Origin: Azospirillum agricola | GTDB taxonomy: Bacteria; Pseudomonadota; Alphaproteobacteria; Azospirillales; Azospirillaceae | Length of the DNA: 64,000 nucleotides | NCBI RefSeq assembly: GCF_017876095.1 | Contig: NZ_JAGINM010000022.1 | Location: 47,636-111,635 of the forward strand | Direction of reading: 5' to 3' | Position numbers and translations under genes: made by a program | Notes under the pieces: model-generated | Told to the model about the DNA's origin: nothing | What the model saw: only the letters and a program-made list of their open reading frames with translations | Databases searched by the model: none | Shown: in pieces, positions 57,980 to 64,000 of the stretch | Numbering within the stretch: position 1 is the first letter of the stretch | Layout of the letters: each line of letters begins with the position of its first letter

Positions 57980-58110
57980 GATGCCCTCTCCCGCCCCGGG
58001 AGAGGGAAGGGACCCGCGAAGCGGGGAGGGTGAGGGCGGGACGCGCTCCACGCCCGATCGCCCCTCACCCGGCCCTGCGGGCCACCCTCTCCCGGGACGG
58101 GAGGGGGATG
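57980..58110. repeat. Palindromic repeat pair between cobN and cobW
   Basis: About 130 bases of CCCTCTCCC/GGGAGAGGG-type inverted repeats, including CGCGAAGCGGGGAGGGTGAG and ACCCTCTCCCGGGACGGGAG. It fills the 160-base gap and is the same family as the cobG insertion. It gave rise to an artificial N-terminal extension of the cobN frame. No promoter is visible. Confidence 0.65.
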
Positions 58111-58115
58111 GGACG

Positions 58116-59165
<1,050 letters not shown>

Positions 59166-59178
59166 GGTTCGGTCTTCC

Positions 59179-59931
59179 TTACGCGTCGCCGTCGTCGGCC
59201 GAGCCGACGACCCGGCTCATCATCGCGCCGCACACGGCGCCCAGCAGCGCCCAGAACAGCGCGGCGCCGCCCAGCGAAACCGCCACGAAATGCGCCGCCA
59301 GCTCGGGCGGGAAGGCGCCTTCCGGCGATTCGGGATGCGGCGCGCCGACCAGATGCGGCAGGGCGGCGAGGACGACGCCGGCCGCGACCAGCGCCCGATT
59401 GCGGGCGAAGGCGACGGCGAGCAGGCCGCCGCCGGCGCACAGCGCCGCCGCCAGCCACCAGAGCTGGCGGGCCTCCAGATCGGCCCCGGCCATGCCCGGC
59501 AGTTCCGGCGGCAGGCCGAAGGAGGGCGACAGCGCGAAGGCGACGAATCCGCCGACGCCCCACAGCAGGCCGCGCCGCGCGTCCACCCGCTCGCCCACCA
59601 GCAGCATGACGCCGGCGAGCAGCAGCGCGTAGCCGACGCCGGTCAGCAGGTTGGAGGCGACGGTCAGCCACAGGCGCTGGAACGCCTCCTCGGCCGATTC
59701 GGGAACGGCCTCGCCGAGCTGACGGACGGGCGCGCCGTGGGCGGCGTGGTCCGATGCTGCCGGAGCGGCGGTCGTCGCGGTTGCGGCGGCCGGGGGAGGC
59801 GTCACCACCTCATACTTCTCGGCTTCCAGGATCAGCGGGACGGTGGTCGCCTGCTGAACGACGGAAGCGGCCGTGCCGGAGAGCACGCCCGCGACCAGGG
59901 CGGCTGTGAACAGCCGCCGAATCAGAGCCAT
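59179..59931 (-). CDS. cbtA: CbtA-family membrane protein (cobalt transport)
   Basis: A 250-aa membrane protein with about five hydrophobic segments; the first is LFTAALVAGVLSGTAASVVQ. CbtA with CbtB is a predicted cobalt transporter controlled by B12 riboswitches. The start MALIRRLFTAAL and the ~60-residue stretch GEAVPESAEEAFQRLWLTVA follow the family layout. Energy source and mechanism are not known. It starts 9 bases after the cbtB stop. Confidence 0.9.
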   Translation of the reverse strand: MALIRRLFTAALVAGVLSGTAASVVQQATTVPLILEAEKYEVVTPPPAAATATTAAPAASDHAAHGAPVRQLGEAVPESAEEAFQRLWLTVASNLLTGVGYALLLAGVMLLVGERVDARRGLLWGVGGFVAFALSPSFGLPPELPGMAGADLEARQLWWLAAALCAGGGLLAVAFARNRALVAAGVVLAALPHLVGAPHPESPEGAFPPELAAHFVAVSLGGAALFWALLGAVCGAMMSRVVGSADDGDA

Positions 59932-59940
59932 GAGTCGGAC

Positions 59941-60132
59941 TCAGTGGCAGGGGAAGGCGAAGGAGTGACGGGCGTCGTGGGCCGCGTCGTGGATCTGCTG
60001 CGGCTGCGCGAAGCCGACGCCGTACAGCAGGAAGCTGCCCAGCAGCATCGCGGCAAAGGCGGCGACGGCGGTGCGGGCCGAGGTGGCGGCGGCGTTTCGC
60101 GCGGACGCGGTCCGGATCGAAGGGGTGCTCAT
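59941..60132 (-). CDS. cbtB: CbtB-family small membrane protein (cobalt transport)
   Basis: A 63-aa protein with one membrane helix (VAAFAAMLLGSFLLYGVGFA) and a His-rich end HDAAHDARHSFAFPCH, which should hold the metal. CbtB is the usual partner of CbtA. It is the first gene after the B12 riboswitch; the ATG at 60132 begins MSTPSIRT. Confidence 0.88.
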   Translation of the reverse strand: MSTPSIRTASARNAAATSARTAVAAFAAMLLGSFLLYGVGFAQPQQIHDAAHDARHSFAFPCH

Positions 60133-60184
60133 GCTCTCGCTGTCCTTATTCTCCCGCCACACCCGGCGGGGCTGGATAGGGTGT

Positions 60185-60400
60185 TCATGATCCGGCGGCA
60201 GGTTTCCTGGCTCGCGGGTCGTCGTTCCGTCTTCCGCCTTCCCGGCCCGAGGGACAGTGGCTTTCTCGAAGTGGAACTCGCCGCACACAGTTGCGGGGGC
60301 AGCCGCGGCATGGGATCCCGAAACGGGTTCCGAACCGCATTCCCTATTATCCCCGACGCCTTGCGGGCGCCACGGCACCGTCGGTCCGCCACATTCGCAG
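60185..60400 (-). promoter_or_regulatory. Cobalamin (B12) riboswitch
   Basis: The minus strand carries the aptamer elements in order: AATAGGGAA, the CGGCTGCCCCCGCAACTGT block, GCCACTG, GGGAAGGCG, CGACGACCCGCGAGCCAGGA and the B12 box AGCCAGGAAACCTGCC. It ends about 50 bases before cbtB, so B12 would turn off the cobalt transporter and probably the following cob genes. The limits are approximate. The expression platform could be sequestration of the cbtB start, as no terminator stands out. Confidence 0.95.
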
Positions 60401-60972
60401 CGGCGGTGGGGTTTTGCAAGCGTGATCGCCCGTGGCGGCTCAGCCCGTCCTTGCGACGCGGCGGAGACGCAGGCCGTGGGCCGCCGGGAAGGCGGTTGCG
60501 ATGACCGCGCGCGGCGCCGTCATCGCGCCGGCGGCCTTTTCCGGCCCCGCTGCGCGGGAATCGCCAGCGCCGGGATGACGCAGGCCACCAGAGCGCCGGC
60601 AAGGTCGGCAAGGAGCACCTTCGTGCGAATCTCCCATCGTTGTGCGGCGCACATTTCGCTGGTCAGCGGTCGGCCACCAACCAATACGGGTATGTTACCA
60701 TTGGCTTTTTCAACAGTTCGGTCTTTCGACAACCTCTTGTGAAGTGTCGGGAATCTTGGCATGTTCGTTGGACAGAGTGTCTGGTAATCCGACACTTCCG
60801 TGAACAAACGGATTAGGCCGAATGGCTGTCCGGCGAACGGAAGGCAGGAATCCCAAGCATTCCGTCACGAACGCCGTTTGTTGGCACGCCTCGTGCTTAC
60901 GAAGGCCGGTGAAACGTCCCACCGGGAACGGCCGGGAACCACAAGGACGACAGGGAGGGGATCGCACCGCCG
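60401..60972. other. Regulatory region between the riboswitch and the Liv-type operon
   Basis: About 570 bases without a convincing gene; GC falls clearly between 60600 and 60900. It contains several dyads: GCACCTTCGTGC (60615-60626), TGTGCGGCGCACA (60641-60653), GGTATGTTACC (60689-60699, inside CCAAT...ATTGG) and a 10-base inverted pair GAAGTGTCGG/CCGACACTTC (60741-60750, 60789-60798). A sigma-54-like promoter follows at 60881. Short frames on the minus strand here look accidental. Confidence 0.5.
60882..60898 (+). promoter_or_regulatory. Sigma-54-type promoter of the Liv-type operon
   Basis: TTGGCACGCCTCGTGCTT fits the -24/-12 consensus TGGCACG-N4-TTGCT with one mismatch; the GG and GC dinucleotides have the exact 12-base spacing. 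It lies about 75 bases before the first gene. Enhancer sites would be expected 100-200 bases upstream, where several dyads occur. Confidence 0.7.
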
Positions 60973-61720
60973 ATGACCGACGACATCATCCTGGAAGCGC
61001 GTGGCCTGACGAAGGAGTTCAAGGGCTTCGTGGCCGTGAAGGAGGTAAACCTGCAAGTGAGGCGGGGGACCATCCACGCGCTGATCGGCCCGAACGGCGC
61101 CGGCAAGAGCACGGTGTTCAACCTGCTCACCAAGTTCCTGACGCCGACGCGCGGCCAGATCCTCTACAAGGGGAAGGACATCACCCGGACCAAGCCGGCC
61201 GACATCGCGCTGATGGGGCTGGTCCGCTCCTTCCAGATCTCGGCCGTCTTCCCGCACCTCAGCGTGCTGGAGAATGTCCGCGTCGCCTTGCAGCGCCCGC
61301 TCGGCACCAGCTTCCATTTCTGGAAGTCGGAGGCCAGCCTGCACGACCTGCACGGCCGCGCCCTGCAACTGATCGAGGACGTCAACCTGACGCCCTGGGC
61401 GCACCATCTGGCCGCCGAGCTGCCCTACGGCCGCAAGCGCGCCCTGGAGATCGCCACCACGCTTGCCCTCGACCCGGAGGTCATGCTGCTCGACGAGCCG
61501 CTGGCCGGCATGGGCCACGAGGACATCGAGGGCACCGCCGCGCTGATCAAGCGCGTCGCCGCCGACCGCACCGTGCTGATGGTCGAGCACAACCTCTCGG
61601 TCGTGGCGCATCTGTCGGACACCATCACCGTGCTGCGGCGCGGCGAGATCCTCGCCGAGGGGCCCTACGAGGTGGTGTCGAAGAACGCCCAGGTCATGGA
61701 AGCGTATATGGGGACCGGAC

Positions 61721-61728
<8 letters not shown>
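60973..61728 (+). CDS. livG: HAAT-family ABC transporter ATPase (LivG type)
   Basis: A 251-aa cytoplasmic ATPase of a branched-chain-amino-acid-type importer. Walker A GPNGAGKST, signature ELPYGRKRALEIATTLALDP (LPYG replaces LSGG, normal for LivG), Walker B VMLLDEPLAGM and the switch His in MVEHNLSVV are complete. It opens a livG-livF-binding protein-livH order, differing from the E. coli livKHMGF order. It overlaps livF by 8 bases. The substrate is set by the binding protein. Confidence 0.94.
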
Positions 61729-62458
<730 letters not shown>

Positions 62459-62619
62459 GGCAACCAACGTTCGAGGCGTCCGGCCGCCCGCCCTTGCAAG
62501 CCGGCCGGAGCGGCGCCGCTTCCTGCCCGCCGGGCAGGGGCGGCGCCGCTCCGGCGCTTCACCAAGAACAACAAAACCACGCCCGCACACTCAGAAGAAT
62601 CCAGAGGGAGAGACCATCC

Positions 62620-63822
62620 ATGCGCACCCTTCTTCTCGCCGGCACCGCGCTGCTCACGCTCGCCGGCACCGCGGCCCAGGCCCAGGTGTCGAACGACGTC
62701 GTCCGCATCGGCGTGCTGAACGACCGGTCGGGCATCTACGCCGATCTGGCCGGCGAGGGCTCGGCCATCGCCGCGCGCATGGCGGCGGAGGAGTTCGGCG
62801 GCAAGGTCGCCGGCGCGCCCATCGAGATCGTCGTCGCCGACCACCAGAACAAGGCCGACATCGCCGCCAGCAAGGCGCGCGAGTGGGTCGACACCGGCAA
62901 CGTCGACGTCATCGCCGACGTGCCGAACTCGGCGGCGGCGCTCGCCGTGCAGGGGATCACCAAGGAGAAGAAGCGCATCTTCCTGATGTCCGGTCCCGGC
63001 GCCACCGCGCTGACCGGCGCGCAATGCAGCCCCTACGGCTTCCAATGGGCCTACGACAATTACGCCATGGCCGCCGGCACCGGCCGCGCGCTGGTCGAGC
63101 AGGGCAAGAAGAACTGGTACTTCATCACCGCCGACTACGCCTTCGGCCAGTCGCTGGAGGAAGAGACCACCAAGATGGTGACCAAGCTGGGCGGCAAGGT
63201 CGTCGGCGCCGTCCGCCATCCGCTCGGCACCGCCGACTTCTCGTCCTTCCTGTTGCAGGCGCAGGCGTCGAAGGCCGACGTCATCGGCTTCGCCAACGCC
63301 GGCGGCGACGCCACCAACGGCGTCAAGCAGGCGGCCGAGTTCGGCATCACCCAGGGCGGCCAGAGCCTCGCCGGGCTGCTGCTGTTCATCACCGACATCC
63401 ACGCGCTGGGTCTCCAGGCCGCGCAGGGGCTGATGTTCACCGAGGGCTTCTACTGGGATCTCGACGAGCAGACCCGCGACTGGTCGAAGAAGTTCGAGGC
63501 CAAGGCCGGCAAGAAGCCGACCATGGTGCAGGCCGGCGTCTATTCGGCGGTCAAGCATTACCTGAAGGCGGTCGAGGCCGCGAAGACCGACGATTCCGAC
63601 AAGGTCGCCGCCAAGATGCGCGAGCTGCCGGTCGAGGACATGTTCGCCAAGAAGGGCAAGATCGCCGCCAACGGCCGCATGTTCCACGACATGTATCTGG
63701 TGCGCGTGAAGAAGCCCGGCGAATCGAAGGGGCCGTGGGATTATTACGAGGTCGTGAAGACCATCCCGGCCGACACCGCCTTCCTCGATCCGGCGCAGAG
63801 CGGCTGCCCGCTGGTGAAGTGA
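62620..63822 (+). CDS. LivK-type periplasmic substrate-binding protein
   Basis: A 400-aa binding protein of the HAAT family, with signal peptide MRTLLLAGTALLTLAGTAAQ (cleavage AQAQ). The mature start QVSNDVVRIGVLNDRSGIYA, then VVADHQNKADIAASKAREWV, belongs to a subgroup often found with aromatic or amide-like ligands rather than leucine itself, but the ligand cannot be told. It has the usual two-lobe length and a Cys pair (CSPYG, SGCPLVK). The ATG at 62620 follows AGAGGGAGAG. Confidence 0.9.
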   Translation: MRTLLLAGTALLTLAGTAAQAQVSNDVVRIGVLNDRSGIYADLAGEGSAIAARMAAEEFGGKVAGAPIEIVVADHQNKADIAASKAREWVDTGNVDVIADVPNSAAALAVQGITKEKKRIFLMSGPGATALTGAQCSPYGFQWAYDNYAMAAGTGRALVEQGKKNWYFITADYAFGQSLEEETTKMVTKLGGKVVGAVRHPLGTADFSSFLLQAQASKADVIGFANAGGDATNGVKQAAEFGITQGGQSLAGLLLFITDIHALGLQAAQGLMFTEGFYWDLDEQTRDWSKKFEAKAGKKPTMVQAGVYSAVKHYLKAVEAAKTDDSDKVAAKMRELPVEDMFAKKGKIAANGRMFHDMYLVRVKKPGESKGPWDYYEVVKTIPADTAFLDPAQSGCPLVK

Positions 63823-63831
63823 CGGACCGGC

Positions 63832-63858
63832 GCCGTCCCGTCCGCAACACGGGACGGC
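63832..63858 (+). repeat. Hairpin after the binding-protein gene
   Basis: GCCGTCCCGT pairs with ACGGGACGGC (10 bp) across 7 bases, starting 10 bases after the stop. There is no U run, so it probably protects the binding-protein mRNA and lowers read-through into the permease genes, a common layout in ABC operons. Confidence 0.6.
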
Positions 63859-63907
63859 GTCACCCAAAAAGAACTCGTCAAGCACGGAACATCGGGGAGG
63901 AACGGTC

Positions 63908-64000
63908 ATGTTCGAACTTCTGGGGGTGCCACCCCAGGCGCTGTTCGGCCAGCTTCTGCTCGGCCTGATCAACGGCTCCTTTTACGCGCTGCTCAGCCTC
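63908..64000 (+). CDS. livH: LivH-type ABC permease, N-terminal part (cut by window edge)
   Basis: The first 31 codons only: MFELLGVPPQALFGQLLLGL followed by INGSFYALLSL. The LLGLINGSFYALLSLGL pattern is the first membrane helix of LivH-type permeases. GGGAGG lies 8 bases before the ATG. It follows the binding-protein gene by 85 bases and should form the membrane channel with a LivM-type partner outside the window. Confidence 0.85.
   Translation, partial: MFELLGVPPQALFGQLLLGLINGSFYALLSL

Noticed and set aside
54503..58033. Very long open frame (about 1176 codons) on the plus strand opposite cobN
   Set aside because: It is a shadow of cobN caused by GC-rich codon use; its product is a low-complexity Arg/Gly/Val/Gln mix without motifs, while CobN on the other strand has all family blocks.
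57956..58051. N-terminal extension of cobN by 32 residues
   Set aside because: The extension (PSPSPLRGSLPSPGAGEG) is encoded by a dispersed palindromic repeat; the conserved CobN start follows ATG 57955.
60520..60807. 95-codon minus-strand frame in the Liv upstream region (MFTEVSDYQT...)
   Set aside because: No ribosome binding site or family likeness, and it covers the dyads before the sigma-54-type promoter; probably accidental in a low-GC stretch.

Overview
The window is very GC-rich (about 70 % judged by eye) and densely coded. Gene content (nadABC with paired dyad operators, CheD, NosP/NahK, a cysteine-type formate dehydrogenase, an aerobic cobalamin cluster under a B12 riboswitch, an alpha-r8-like sRNA) points to an alphaproteobacterium, most likely Azospirillum or a close relative in the Rhodospirillales. 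The genus is inference from gene content; there is no rRNA here. I see no CRISPR array, prophage, insertion sequence or tRNA.

Layout. 1-1.7 kb: start of a nadA-nadB NAD operon. 1.9-10.7 kb: accessory genes (BMP-type and NMT1-type binding proteins, a Bcr/CflA-like exporter, a DsrE-like protein, an endonuclease/exonuclease/phosphatase-family protein, CheD, a 610-aa FHA protein, a phosphopantetheinyl transferase). 10.7-16 kb: purC, a hydroxyacid dehydrogenase, a PAP2 phosphatase and several uncharacterised genes including a FlaG-like one. 16-21.9 kb: LysR/D-tartrate dehydratase pair, a tiny secreted protein with a full-length Shine-Dalgarno, a Tat-exported beta-carbonic-anhydrase-like protein, a MocR regulator and an OmpR-type regulator.

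21.9-27.6 kb: an Mla-like lipid-transport cluster (fused MlaF-MlaE, MlaA, a mitofilin-like protein and an unrecognised anchored protein where an MCE protein would be expected), then a pair of membrane-anchored coiled-coil proteins. 27.8-36.5 kb: MsrB, a GGDEF/EAL protein, an endonuclease III-family enzyme, a NahK-like hybrid kinase with a FIST/NosP-type sensor, and a DUF779/aldehyde dehydrogenase pair. 36.7-42.2 kb: Tat-exported formate dehydrogenase operon (TorD-type chaperone, small Tat peptide, catalytic, ferredoxin and cytochrome b subunits). Periplasmic formate oxidation would feed electrons to the quinone pool.

42.2-60.4 kb: a pentapeptide-repeat protein, a candidate sRNA, then the cobalamin island. 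On the minus strand it runs riboswitch, cbtB, cbtA, cobW, cobN, cobG, cobH, cobI, cobJ, cobL, cobE, cobM, cobA, cobB, bluB, with cobK and cbiD on the plus strand. It combines oxygen-dependent CobG and CobN with CbiD in place of CobF. A palindromic repeat has inserted in frame into cobG. 60.4-64 kb: a sigma-54-type promoter and the start of a Liv-type (HAAT) ABC transporter operon that runs off the window.

Best leads for something undescribed: the MlaD-less Mla-like cluster, the repeat inside cobG, the small secreted peptide with a complete anti-16S ribosome binding site, and the FHA protein with about 490 unassigned residues.
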